From an uncultured Microscilla sp. (GTDB lineage: Bacteria; Bacteroidota; Bacteroidia; Cytophagales; Microscillaceae), in NCBI RefSeq assembly GCF_947493425.1, contig NZ_CANLRP010000074.1, positions 1 to 39,560 of the forward strand: 39,560 nt of DNA. The letters are read 5' to 3'. Numbering within the stretch: the first letter of the stretch is position 1; each line of letters opens with the position of its first letter. Below the pieces are notes generated by a model. The model made no database searches. It was not told the DNA's origin and was given only the letters and a program-made list of their open reading frames with translations. Shown here one piece after another: positions 1 through 7,234 of this stretch. The translations under genes and the position numbers were made by a program.

Positions 1-2
1 TA

Positions 3-74
3 AAAATAAGCCCAAGTGCCTATTTAGGACTTGAACAAGTTTCATTTTCTGATTCCCATTTGGGCGAAACGTAA
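3..74 (+). CDS. Possible C-terminal end of a gene cut by the window edge
   Basis: From base 3 one frame stays open to a TAA at 72-74 and would encode 23 residues ending in SHLGET. No start is visible because the window begins inside it. The small peptide gene that follows begins about 50 bases downstream on the same strand, so this may be the tail of another gene of that cluster. The stretch is too short to assign a family and may be a chance open frame. Confidence 0.25.
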   Translation, partial: KISPSAYLGLEQVSFSDSHLGET

Positions 75-125
75 GTAACTAATTAAACTAAGTGTAATAT
101 TTTATAATTTTAATATTTGATCCTT

Positions 126-299
126 ATGCAAATTAATAAAAACAAAAGTAAGAAAAAGTTGAAAAAATCCTTCAAAAAGGAAGAATTATCAATAAAACAT
201 CAACAAGTAATTAAAGGTGGATGTTGCATAGAACCGCCACCACCGCCACCACCACCTGCGGCAATGGCTTTTCCTGTTGTAAAATACAAGAAAAGCTAA
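126..299 (+). CDS. Double-glycine leader peptide, RiPP/bacteriocin-like precursor 1
   Basis: A 57-residue peptide, started at the ATG at 126 rather than the TTG at 117. The N-terminal 32 residues are very Lys-rich and end in EELSIKHQQVIKGG, which fits double-glycine leaders cut by C39 peptidase/ABC exporters and resembles leaders of Bacteroidota RiPP precursors. The putative core begins with Cys-Cys, runs through eight prolines and ends AAMAFPVVKYKKS. The next gene has a similar core (CC, PPPAAM, FP), so the pair are paralogues. No modifying enzyme or exporter lies in the window; such genes could be to the left. That it is a modified, secreted peptide is inference from leader and core architecture. 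Confidence 0.55.
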   Translation: MQINKNKSKKKLKKSFKKEELSIKHQQVIKGGCCIEPPPPPPPPAAMAFPVVKYKKS

Positions 300-353
300 A
301 TAAGATTAAGAAATAACCAGTATAACATTGTTAAAAGATTAATTTTTAAAGTT

Positions 354-536
354 ATGTTTAAATCCGTAAAGAATACAAAAAAATCTATGAAAGATTTTTT
401 TAGTGTGGCTATAGCCACACAGAAAGCTATGCAAATAACTGGTGGTAATGGTAATAATAATTGTTGTGATAATGGTGAAATACCACCACCTGCGGCAATG
501 TCTTTTCCGTTTCCTTTGAAAAACAAAAAAGGGTAA
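354..536 (+). CDS. Double-glycine leader peptide, RiPP/bacteriocin-like precursor 2
   Basis: A 60-residue peptide starting at ATG 354, 55 bases after the previous peptide gene on the same strand. The leader is Lys-rich and ends ATQKAMQITGG; the putative core contains an Asn-rich stretch, Cys-Cys, then EIPPPAAMSFPFP and a basic tail. The order CC, proline run, AAM, FP matches the first peptide, while the leaders have diverged, which supports duplication of a precursor gene and argues that both frames are real. It has too little hydrophobic length to be a membrane protein. Function is inferred: secreted RiPP, bacteriocin or signalling peptide. Confidence 0.55.
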   Translation: MFKSVKNTKKSMKDFFSVAIATQKAMQITGGNGNNNCCDNGEIPPPAAMSFPFPLKNKKG

Positions 537-668
537 ATCAAATTATAACAATGCTTTAAAGCTGAAAAAATGACAACGAACCGTTTATTTTTTCAGCTTT
601 TTTTCATGTATGTTTTTTTGTGGTTTCAAACTGCTATATTTCGGTTTTAAACTACAAAACGTAATACA

Positions 669-1235
669 ATGAGAAAAATTTACTTTCTAGCAGTGGTCAC
701 AGCGTTGCTATCAAGTTGCACACCACAAGTTCATTTGAAAAGTACGGGTAGGCTTACGTTGGCATCTACCAAAAACGTTGGTTTCGACAAGAAATATGAA
801 GTACTCTCTAGGTCGGCTGGCTTTGACGAGAGCCAGGTAAAAGGGCTGGAGAACAGGAGTACAAAGCGAAAAACCAAAAGAAACATTCTTGAAAACTACG
901 AAAAGCTCAAAAGCAACAACGTAGAGCAAGCCATTAACAATGTAATAGAAAGTGTGCCAGGAGGCATATACATGGAAAACGTAGAAATATTTGTGAGCAC
1001 TGGCGGCAAAGTAGGGTCAAAAGATGTAAGTTTTGTGGCAAGTGGCGATGTATATGGTATGCCAGGCAAGGGCAAAAGTATTAGGGGTTTTTATGTGGGC
1101 TGCAAGGCTTTTTACCAAAAGGCTACTGGCACCGTGGTAGCTTTGGTAGATGATCAATATTGCCTTTTTCAGGCAAAGGGCAAACAAGAGCCTGAAAAAC
1201 TACTATACGATGATTTGATAAAAGTAGGGAAATAA
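669..1235 (+). CDS. Unidentified lipoprotein
   Basis: A 188-residue protein with a short signal peptide and a lipobox (ALLSSC, Cys at residue 17), so it should be lipidated and sit in a membrane facing the periplasm or surface. The mature part starts with a Lys/Arg-rich helical stretch (about residues 55-90) followed by a compact region with beta-like segments and two further cysteines. I recognise no family. A strong hairpin terminator follows the stop by one base, so it is probably a single-gene transcript, and I see no good Bacteroidota promoter box upstream. It may be host DNA or the left fringe of the phage-like element; the sequence does not decide. Confidence 0.7.
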   Translation: MRKIYFLAVVTALLSSCTPQVHLKSTGRLTLASTKNVGFDKKYEVLSRSAGFDESQVKGLENRSTKRKTKRNILENYEKLKSNNVEQAINNVIESVPGGIYMENVEIFVSTGGKVGSKDVSFVASGDVYGMPGKGKSIRGFYVGCKAFYQKATGTVVALVDDQYCLFQAKGKQEPEKLLYDDLIKVGK

Positions 1236-1236
1236 A

Positions 1237-1272
1237 CAAAAAAGCCTCAGTACAATTGCTGAGGCTTTTTTG
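1237..1272. terminator. Bidirectional hairpin terminator
   Basis: Two perfect 14-base arms (CAAAAAAGCCTCAG and its complement) flank an 8-base loop. The arms supply a T-run on both strands. It starts one base after the lipoprotein stop. Confidence 0.9.
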
Positions 1273-1664
1273 TGTTGTTTTTTTTAACTACAAAGTGCGA
1301 ATATAGCTAATAAGCCGGACGGTACCTACTCTTTCTTAGTAATACCCTTAGCTCATCCATAGGCGCTACGCGCTGCATTTGTTGGGCTTGCCACCTTGCA
1401 AACCCGGTTGCTTTTAAATTACGTGATTTTTTTTGCATATTTGTAAAAAAATAACTTTACGGATGGTCTCTAAAAGAACGTTAAAACATAGCTTTTGTTT
1501 TCAAAGCACACTCCCTGTCAAAAACCCTCTCTACAGCCCACATACCAAAGAAATCCTCAATTTCATTTTGTATTTGGTTTGGCACTGCTACTTTTTTTGT
1601 AGCTATAGTCTACCAAAATTACCTGTTATTTGGACGTTAAATGTTAAAAAATAATAACGGTTAT
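1273..1664. other. Intergenic stretch without a convincing gene
   Basis: About 390 bases. It holds a GC-richer patch (about 1310-1410) with a hairpin around 1384-1405 (GGG, TTGC arms) and the GCGCTACGCGC near-palindrome at about 1364, then AT-rich DNA. A 73-codon open frame from 1433 has no recognisable content and I do not call it. The patch could be a decayed mobile element or a structured RNA, but nothing fixes that. Confidence 0.4.
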
Positions 1665-1907
1665 ATGAAAACACTGCAAGACATATTGTACGATGACCTG
1701 GTAAGAACCCGTGAGCATTTTGCAAAGCTCAAAAAAAAGCGAGACAATGACCCTACCGAAGCGTGGCTCAGGCAAACGGTGGCCGCCAGATTGCAATTGC
1801 CCAAGGACACTACCATAGCTAACATAGTGCAGAAACTAAAGCAAATGAGCGAAGAAGAGCAAAAGAAGGCGCTCAAAGGCATAGTAACAAAAAACCCTGA
1901 TCATTGA
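1665..1907 (+). CDS. Small charged helical protein, unknown
   Basis: An 80-residue protein starting at the ATG at 1665 (an in-frame ATG lies 24 bases earlier, but the later one gives a better A-rich upstream context). It is rich in Lys, Glu and Gln and predicted by eye to be almost wholly helical, with no membrane segment and no cysteine. No family is recognised. It stands alone between two hairpins, and its own terminator overlaps the last codons. It could be a small regulatory or accessory protein at the left edge of the phage-like element. Confidence 0.55.
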   Translation: MKTLQDILYDDLVRTREHFAKLKKKRDNDPTEAWLRQTVAARLQLPKDTTIANIVQKLKQMSEEEQKKALKGIVTKNPDH

Positions 1908-1925
1908 CGATGACCAGGGTTTTTG
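1888..1925 (+). terminator. Terminator overlapping the end of the gene at 1665
   Basis: Arms CAAAAACCCTG and CAGGGTTTTTG with an inner extension (one mismatch) form a hairpin that begins before the TGA at 1905-1907 and ends in a T-run. The arms give T-runs on both strands, so it could also stop minus-strand transcripts leaving the gene at 2008. Confidence 0.85.
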
Positions 1926-2007
1926 TTTTAAATTTATAGGGGAATTCACATAACTACCCAAAGTTAGCGAGGTTTTTTGGGTGTTTTATCCTTAGAAGTG
2001 AGGATGT

Positions 2008-2421
2008 TTAGTAATTCTTTGTTACTTGTACTATATCTTTGCCTGTATCTACCATTAGTAAGGCTACTCCCCAAGCCAGTGTACCAGAGCCAATATTACC
2101 CAAAAGTATATACCCCACATAGCCCCAGAATTTCCTATCGTGCTTATGTGCCAGGTAAATGGATACCAAAAAACCCGCTAAAAAAATAAAAGCCTGTATT
2201 ACCAGTATTTCTTTAGCCTTTTGTTTTTTTAGTGCGTCGTAGGTGTAAGAGCGTTGTGGGATTTGGTTAGTATATTGCCCATCGTATTTTTGCCGTTGCT
2301 CAAAAAAATAGTCCAGGCGAGATTTAAACCCTTCTCCTTGTTGTTGTTCCGTTTCATACACCCCATGATCTTCCAGGGCATTGTTTATGGCTAAGGCATC
2401 TCCGTTGTCAAATCCAAACAT
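2008..2421 (-). CDS. Small membrane protein with two C-terminal membrane segments
   Basis: A 137-residue protein with a soluble, Gln- and Tyr-rich N-terminal half and two hydrophobic segments near the C-terminus, about residues 72-92 and 98-125. No family is recognised. It is the last of three minus-strand genes (2745, 2425, 2008) that each end in a hydrophobic segment, separated by 3-11 bases, so they form an operon. The style, a short soluble domain plus C-terminal anchor, is the same as in the structural genes at 14.5-20.8 kb, which suggests that this trio also belongs to the phage-like element (virion membrane or host takeover proteins). That role is inference. Confidence 0.65.
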   Translation of the reverse strand: MFGFDNGDALAINNALEDHGVYETEQQQGEGFKSRLDYFFEQRQKYDGQYTNQIPQRSYTYDALKKQKAKEILVIQAFIFLAGFLVSIYLAHKHDRKFWGYVGYILLGNIGSGTLAWGVALLMVDTGKDIVQVTKNY

Positions 2422-2424
2422 ACG

Positions 2425-2733
2425 CTACTTCTTTTTAATCTTGATAAAAACCCCCAGTACAACCCCCACTAAAAGACATATATCAAACCAGTCTAAATTA
2501 ACACTAAAGCTTACCCCACGCTGTGGGAGCGCGGTGGTATAGTTGTAATGGTACTGGCTTGGCAGGGGGGGTAAGAGTGTTTCTGGCGATGGTATTTGTT
2601 TTGCCACTTCTTTTGTAGTAGTACCTGCATTGCGGCAATTGCTACAGGTTGGCTTTTGCGCCCGTGGGGTGTTGCGTCCCCTTTTTTTGGTTGTTTTTCT
2701 TTTTTCGTTGGTTGTTGCGGTTGTTTTGCACAT
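2425..2733 (-). CDS. Tail-anchored small protein
   Basis: A 102-residue protein. The N-terminal third is strongly basic and Thr-rich with a CSNC Cys pair (about residues 30-33), the middle is Pro-rich, and one hydrophobic segment (about residues 84-97) precedes a KIKKK tail. This predicts a single-pass protein with a short basic end on the cytoplasmic or inner side. It is the middle gene of a three-gene minus-strand operon. No family is recognised. A virion-membrane protein of the adjacent phage-like element is the likeliest reading. Confidence 0.6.
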   Translation of the reverse strand: MCKTTATTNEKRKTTKKRGRNTPRAQKPTCSNCRNAGTTTKEVAKQIPSPETLLPPLPSQYHYNYTTALPQRGVSFSVNLDWFDICLLVGVVLGVFIKIKKK

Positions 2734-2744
2734 AGTGTGAGTGT

Positions 2745-3050
2745 TTATTTTTTTGAAATGTAAATGAATAAGCCAATTAGAACGGCAGCCCCTACAATGG
2801 CCAAGGCAATTTTTTGGTTATTTTGTTTGCCTGGCTTGGGCGTGGTGGTAGCAGTGGTAGTTGTTTTTACCGGCCCTCGTTGTTGGCTGGATGGGTCGCC
2901 ATAAGCCACATTTTGTGGGGTTTCCCATCCTTCGGTGGCGTCGCCTTCGTGGTATTCGGGTTGCCCGTCGTTGTACATCTCAGGCGAGTCGGTTTCGCCC
3001 GTAGTATTATGGTATAATGCCATCTGGTGAAAGTTTAAGGTTGTTTGCAT
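2745..3050 (-). CDS. Tail-anchored small protein
   Basis: About 100 residues if started at the ATG at 3050; the ATG at 3023 (MALYHNTTG) is an equally plausible start, and the GTG at 3125 is unlikely because a terminator-like inverted repeat (3049-3086) would lie inside the gene. The chain is acidic and Pro/Thr-rich (EGDATEGWETPQN), then has a Lys-rich patch and a hydrophobic C-terminal segment ending IYISKK. This is the architecture of the other tail-anchored proteins of the element. It is first in the minus-strand trio. No family is recognised. Confidence 0.6.
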   Translation of the reverse strand: MQTTLNFHQMALYHNTTGETDSPEMYNDGQPEYHEGDATEGWETPQNVAYGDPSSQQRGPVKTTTTATTTPKPGKQNNQKIALAIVGAAVLIGLFIYISKK

Positions 3051-3086
3051 CAAAAAAAGCCCTGCAAGTGCGAGGCTTTTTTTGAT
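3049..3086. terminator. Inverted repeat or terminator at the start of the minus-strand trio
   Basis: Perfect 13-base arms (ATCAAAAAAAGCC and complement) around a 12-base loop, with T-runs on both strands. On the minus strand it would end transcripts arriving from 3292-3486, and it abuts the ATG at 3050, so it may insulate or attenuate the trio. Confidence 0.7.
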
Positions 3087-3176
3087 CAATATATATACCC
3101 CAAAGAAAGATGTTTTTTGTGGCACTAATCCTACAAAAAAACAAGTAGTACCAAACGAGGCACAAAATAAAATTGA

Positions 3177-3231
3177 GGGTTTTTGGGGTTTACGGGGTGT
3201 AAGGAGGGTTTTTGGGTTTTTGTTTGGGGGG
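3177..3231 (+). other. G-rich tract with quadruplex-forming pattern
   Basis: Within 55 bases there are five runs of at least three G (3177-3179, 3185-3188, 3194-3197, 3206-3208, 3214-3216) and a final run of six (3226-3231), separated by short T-rich spacers. The surrounding DNA is AT-rich, so the tract stands out. No gene covers it. Confidence 0.7.
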
Positions 3232-3267
3232 ACCTTGTGATGTGGTTACTACCTTACACCACAAGGT
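3232..3267. terminator. Hairpin after the G-rich tract
   Basis: ACCTTGTG and CACAAGGT form an 8-bp stem that continues past one mismatch; four T follow on the plus strand. It lies between the end of the minus-strand gene at 3292 and the G-rich tract. It contains one GTTACTAC element that recalls the TGTAGTAA repeats at the right end of the element. Confidence 0.5.
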
Positions 3268-3291
3268 TTTATCCTTAGAATCAATGATTTG

Positions 3292-3486
3292 CTAATTTTT
3301 TATCAATGTCCTAATATGAAACTCAGCTTCTTTTACTTCATCACTTGAATCAAACCATTTGCAAAGAACCTGATTGTTGAAATGACCCGAATGTGGACTT
3401 TTTAAAAGCTCATTCACAACCATTGTAGGTCCACCTGTCTTTAACTCTACAACATCACCTTCTTTTAGTTCTGCGTTATCTGACAT
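3292..3486 (-). CDS. YodC/DUF2158-family small protein
   Basis: A 64-residue protein with the family signature: GDVVELKTGGPTMVV near the N-terminus, then LCKWFDSSDEVKEAEF. DUF2158 proteins are short, beta-rich SH3-like proteins of about 60-75 residues, so the length fits. Members are often found in phages, plasmids and genomic islands; their biochemical role is not established. Here it is transcribed away from the large plus-strand operon that starts at 3818, across a 331-base divergent gap. It could be a small regulator or adaptor of the element. Confidence 0.75.
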   Translation of the reverse strand: MSDNAELKEGDVVELKTGGPTMVVNELLKSPHSGHFNNQVLCKWFDSSDEVKEAEFHIRTLIKN

Positions 3487-3655
3487 AGAATTACATTTAA
3501 GATTAAAAGATTATACGAGGTTGTAATTTACGAAATCTTTATTCTTGAAAACAGCTTTTGAAAAGGAAATATAAGGAGTAAAACAAGGTAATAGTAAACA
3601 GAAAGAAGTTATTACTCCCTGAAAATATTTTGCCCTGAATCTTTCGTAAAATATT

Positions 3656-3735
3656 GAACAAAACGAAGAAGCAAAAGAAAAAACCTGCTCTACTGGCTGG
3701 AAATAGCCCAAAACCCACAAACAAAAAAAATGAGC
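3656..3735 (+). repeat. Diverged copy of the end of the gene at 13217 plus its downstream DNA
   Basis: This stretch repeats 13430-13507. A 24-base block (3659-3682 against 13433-13456) is identical, followed by matching CTGGCTGGAAA and CCACAAACAAAAAA blocks. In frame it would encode EQNEEAKEK, exactly the C-terminus of the 80-residue protein at 13217, but here a stop lies two codons upstream, so it is a relic rather than a gene. It lies in the 331-base gap between 3486 and 3818, whose remainder shows no gene. Confidence 0.8.
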
Positions 3736-3780
3736 CTTGCTTACCTGTTTGCCTCGCACGAGGGTTTGACCTTCCTTTGT

Positions 3781-3815
3781 AGCGTTTTTAAGCCAAAACA
3801 AAACGCTTTTTTTTA
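3781..3815 (+). terminator. Terminator-like hairpin directly before the operon's first ATG
   Basis: AGCGTTTT and AAAACGCT arms (3781-3788, 3800-3807) are followed by an eight-T run that ends about five bases before the ATG at 3818. Read as a terminator it would stop plus-strand transcripts arriving at the large ParB/methyltransferase gene, so that gene may be controlled by attenuation, or the promoter may lie extremely close. It is reported as seen; function is inferred. Confidence 0.6.
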
Positions 3816-3817
3816 GA

Positions 3818-6800
3818 ATGCCCAAACAATCGCAACAAAACAGATTTTCAGAACTTAAGGAGATTCCGCGAAGTAAGATCGTGACCAGGCGCGCGCTTTT
3901 TCAAGGCCGGCAGTCTAAATGGTCACAAGAATCTGTAGATAAGATTGTAAATGAGGGCTACGACAAAAGCCGAGAACCAATAGAAGTATGGTATGACGAG
4001 CAAACAGACGAATATGTAGTCGTTTCGGGGCATAGCCGCTTTGAGGCATCCCGCATTTTGTTGGAAGAAAAAGGCGACAAATCGCTGGAGACTTTGCCTG
4101 TCAAAGTCTTCTTGGGCGATTTGGAAAGTGCTATTGAGTACGCTGTTTTGGAATCAAACCGAAGTGGTACCGCTGAGGGGTTGCTATCTGACATACAAGC
4201 ATTCAAAATTGCCCGTGAAAAAGGTTGTGTAGGCGAATGCCTAAGAGGGTATTTCAAAACAAATACCTACATCAATTCATTACAACGTTTGGCAAACCTC
4301 AACCCAAAAGGGTTGTTTTTGGAGAAACTTGCAAACGCAGCAGAAACGAAGAGTTTTCCAAACCTCCAAAAGTACGCGGAGTGGATAGGAGAACTAAGAA
4401 AGCAATATCCGGCTCTTACAGACAGCCACGAAAACGAGGTGTTCAATTTTTTGTACCTGAGTGGCAACAAGAAAAAGTTACCACAAAAAAAGGAGGACTT
4501 TGTGCAGCCAATAGAGCGGGCTTTGACAAATTTCTTTTTTGATAAGAGTAAACCGTTGAACCTGCAAAATTTTGCAACCAAAACACCTTACACCATTGCA
4601 GCCGATGCCCAAAAAAAAGAATTGCAACAAAAGATTGATAATGCCGAAAAACGCATTAAGCAATTGCGCGGGCTAATTGCCAAGGCAAAAAAAGAGAAAA
4701 AACAAAAGCTTGTAACACAATTTGAAGAAGAAATTGCCAGGCGCAACAAAGAAATAATTGCACACAATGAGCGCATAGAAAAAATTACCAGTGGTGCAAA
4801 GCAAGCTGAAAAGCAAGCCCCTGGCTTGTTTGATGATTTGCATGAAGAAGAAGAAAGTGTTGCGGGGAAGAAAGAAAAAGAACCAAATCAAGCACCAGAG
4901 CCAGAAGAAGAAGGAGCACCTACCGGAGAAAAACAAGAAAAAACACCAGTGCAAGAAAACGAGGAAGATCAAACCACAAAAGACGACATTCAACTCATAG
5001 ATTACTCTGAGAAAAGCATCGCTCTTATGGGCAATACAAAGCCCTACGCTGAAAAGTTGGGGCGCAGGGGCTTGGGAGGAAAATTCAATAAGCGGCTTAC
5101 CCACCCAAAAACGGGCGAGCGGTTTATGGGGTGGGTGTTTCCTGTGGCAAAAAAAGAAGTAGTAGAAGAGTTTCTGCTGACAAAAGAGGTGGCTCCACAG
5201 GAGGAAAATGGAGAGCCTACTCAAACAGAAAAAAAATACACACAAAAGGTCAAATTGCCTTTTCGCCAGCACTTAGAGGTACTTATTACGCTCAAAGAAC
5301 TAGAAGAAGAAATACAAGACAGTCTAGGAAAAATCGGCGAGGAGGCAACCTTTGGCACGGGTTGGAAGCACATCATCACGCCAGAAGGGGGATTTCAATA
5401 TAATACAGAAGAAGGGTACAGCGTAACCCCAAAGCTTTCGGTACACCAAGTAGGAGAGCTTATCTATGTATATGCTGAGTATGCTCAGAGTGAGTCTCAA
5501 CAGTTGAGGCATGTAAGAAAAGCCACAAAAGTTAAGAAAAGTGAAAAAAAAGAAACCGTGTATGGGCAAGAAAATATAGAGACTATCAGTCAAAAGCCAG
5601 CGGTGCGAGTACCAACTCGTCTTTTTGTACCAAAGGATAAACGTAAGCCTTATTATGATTTTGGAAATAGGGATACAAAAGTAAGAGGGGATGTGCTACG
5701 AATGGAGGTACTACTTGGCAAGATGAAAATTGTGCAAACATACGGATGGAAGCCACTTGAGGGCTATTATGGCACTCTTGAAGATAGTATTTGGTATGTA
5801 CCCAACCCAAACGAGCTGCCGAGGGTGTTCTATACAGAAGCACCGTACTGGCAATACGGCAGTGAAAGTGTAAGCTGGAGAAATGCAGCAGAAGGATACA
5901 GTTTAATGTACACGGGCAAAAACACCCCTGCTTACATTGATTTTTCTAAAAAACTTGACAAAGAAGGTAACAGAGAGTTAAGCGAAGAGGACAAAGAAAG
6001 GCAACGCCTTGCCAGAATTAAAAAATTTAGAAGTAAAGCTGAAACACTTAGAAGGTGGAATAAGCAAAAAAAGGCTGAATTAAAACACCAACACCGAAAT
6101 ACGCCAAAAAGAAACAAAGAATGGAAAAGTAAGGATGTTGAAGCCGACATACATGAAGAAACAGCCGAAGTCTACGAAGCAATTGCCAATGCTTTAGAAA
6201 GCAAGACTATATCGCCTTTGCTGGATAGGGTTTTTGTGTCTCCAAAGGAAAACCCTATATACTTTTTACTGCCTCAAAGAGATGGTTCCCGCGAGGGTTA
6301 TTATGGCGTGTTTCGAGACACACGACCAGAGTACCAAAACTATAAGGATAACCCAACACCTTATATGAAAAGTCTTGGCGAAAAATATGGGCTGACCTCA
6401 TATGAGGATTGGGATAATGTACACAAGGAACTAGAGGATTTACTTGGAGGGGAAGAAAAGAAGGCAAAAGATGAAAAGAAAAAGCGCGAACAGCGCCTGA
6501 AAGAACTAATTGACGAATGGAGATTTAGTAAAGAAGATGGCTTTCATCCAACACCTGAAGAAATCATTGAAGATATGGTAGACGAGGCTGATATTGAGCC
6601 AGAAGATACCATTCTAGAGCCAAGCGCAGGCTTGGGACACATAGCCGAAGAAATAAGGGAGGACCACCCTAAAAACTCGCTTGAGGTCTTGGAGAAGTGG
6701 GATTCTTTGCGCGAAATATTGGAGCTAAAAGGGTTCTCGGTTGTGGGAAATGATACACTCAAGCATTATAAAAAGTACGATAAGGTGCTTATGAACCCTC

Positions 6801-7225
6801 CATTTGAGAAGGGGCAAGACATTCAACATGTCCAACATGTGTATGAGCATAACTTGGAGCCAGGGGGACGCTTAATTGCAATCATGTCTAGAGGAAACTT
6901 TGACAAAAACTCTAGGCTAAAGGCACGCCAACAGTTCAATACATGGCTTGATGAAGTTGGTGCACATGTGGAAGAACTTCCTGAAAACGCATTTAAATCA
7001 TCATTTCGTCCTACTGGTGTACAAACCAACATGGTAAAAATAGATAAGCCAGAAGACACAACACCAACTCCAAAAAACCAACAAAAGCCTATTGCTGGGA
7101 AGAAAGAAAAAGAAGTACAGGAAGCGCCTAAGCAGGATAATACATCAAACAAACGAAAGGCAATAGCCTTGGCAAAAGCAAAAGAACGAGAGAGAAAAAG
7201 ACGACTTAGACTAATCCAGATATAA
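3818..7225 (+). CDS. ParB-like domain / SAM-dependent methyltransferase fusion
   Basis: A 1135-residue multidomain protein. Residues about 12-110 are a ParB/Srx-like domain with the box VVSGHSRFEASRIL (near residues 68-81). Residues about 265-330 form a Lys/Glu-rich coiled coil. An acidic linker carrying AGKKEK follows (about 350). Next comes a small domain with SIALMGNTKP and LGGKFNKRLTHP (about 398-440), seen in other large phage and plasmid proteins, then an unassigned central region. Residues about 905-1090 are a class I methyltransferase: SAM motif LEPSAGLGHIAEE (about 931) and the catalytic NPPF (about 992) typical of adenine-N6 methylases, with GGRLIAIMS after it. A second AGKKEK linker and a basic tail end the chain. 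Likely roles are DNA methylation for anti-restriction or control of replication, plus site-specific DNA binding. It heads the large operon. Confidence 0.8.
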   Translation: MPKQSQQNRFSELKEIPRSKIVTRRALFQGRQSKWSQESVDKIVNEGYDKSREPIEVWYDEQTDEYVVVSGHSRFEASRILLEEKGDKSLETLPVKVFLGDLESAIEYAVLESNRSGTAEGLLSDIQAFKIAREKGCVGECLRGYFKTNTYINSLQRLANLNPKGLFLEKLANAAETKSFPNLQKYAEWIGELRKQYPALTDSHENEVFNFLYLSGNKKKLPQKKEDFVQPIERALTNFFFDKSKPLNLQNFATKTPYTIAADAQKKELQQKIDNAEKRIKQLRGLIAKAKKEKKQKLVTQFEEEIARRNKEIIAHNERIEKITSGAKQAEKQAPGLFDDLHEEEESVAGKKEKEPNQAPEPEEEGAPTGEKQEKTPVQENEEDQTTKDDIQLIDYSEKSIALMGNTKPYAEKLGRRGLGGKFNKRLTHPKTGERFMGWVFPVAKKEVVEEFLLTKEVAPQEENGEPTQTEKKYTQKVKLPFRQHLEVLITLKELEEEIQDSLGKIGEEATFGTGWKHIITPEGGFQYNTEEGYSVTPKLSVHQVGELIYVYAEYAQSESQQLRHVRKATKVKKSEKKETVYGQENIETISQKPAVRVPTRLFVPKDKRKPYYDFGNRDTKVRGDVLRMEVLLGKMKIVQTYGWKPLEGYYGTLEDSIWYVPNPNELPRVFYTEAPYWQYGSESVSWRNAAEGYSLMYTGKNTPAYIDFSKKLDKEGNRELSEEDKERQRLARIKKFRSKAETLRRWNKQKKAELKHQHRNTPKRNKEWKSKDVEADIHEETAEVYEAIANALESKTISPLLDRVFVSPKENPIYFLLPQRDGSREGYYGVFRDTRPEYQNYKDNPTPYMKSLGEKYGLTSYEDWDNVHKELEDLLGGEEKKAKDEKKKREQRLKELIDEWRFSKEDGFHPTPEEIIEDMVDEADIEPEDTILEPSAGLGHIAEEIREDHPKNSLEVLEKWDSLREILELKGFSVVGNDTLKHYKKYDKVLMNPPFEKGQDIQHVQHVYEHNLEPGGRLIAIMSRGNFDKNSRLKARQQFNTWLDEVGAHVEELPENAFKSSFRPTGVQTNMVKIDKPEDTTPTPKNQQKPIAGKKEKEVQEAPKQDNTSNKRKAIALAKAKERERKRRLRLIQI
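4865..4880 (+). repeat. Dispersed motif copy 1 (GGGAAGAAAGAAAAAG)
   Basis: Exact copy of the 16-base motif, inside the ParB/methyltransferase gene, where it encodes the GKKEK part of an inter-domain linker. Confidence 0.8.
7097..7112 (+). repeat. Dispersed motif copy 2
   Basis: Exact copy (GGGAAGAAAGAAAAAG), preceded by TTGCT, near the 3' end of the same gene and again in a linker (PIAGKKEKE) between a folded domain and the tail. Confidence 0.8.
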
Positions 7226-7234
7226 ACAAACGCT

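Noticed and set aside
610..668. Bacteroidota promoter before the lipoprotein at 669
   Set aside because: TATATTTC is close to the -7 box, but the only TTTG upstream is too near for the normal spacing.
1433..1654. 73-codon plus-strand frame
   Set aside because: No recognisable content, Cys/His-rich low-quality composition and no initiation context; treated as chance.
3511..3825. 104-codon minus-strand frame across the divergent gap
   Set aside because: Overlaps the start of the main operon and the relic repeat; Phe/Cys-rich like other antisense shadows.
4673..5272. 199-codon minus-strand frame, Phe-rich
   Set aside because: Shadow of the Lys/Glu-rich region of the ParB/methyltransferase gene; AAA/GAA codons read backwards give Phe-rich frames.
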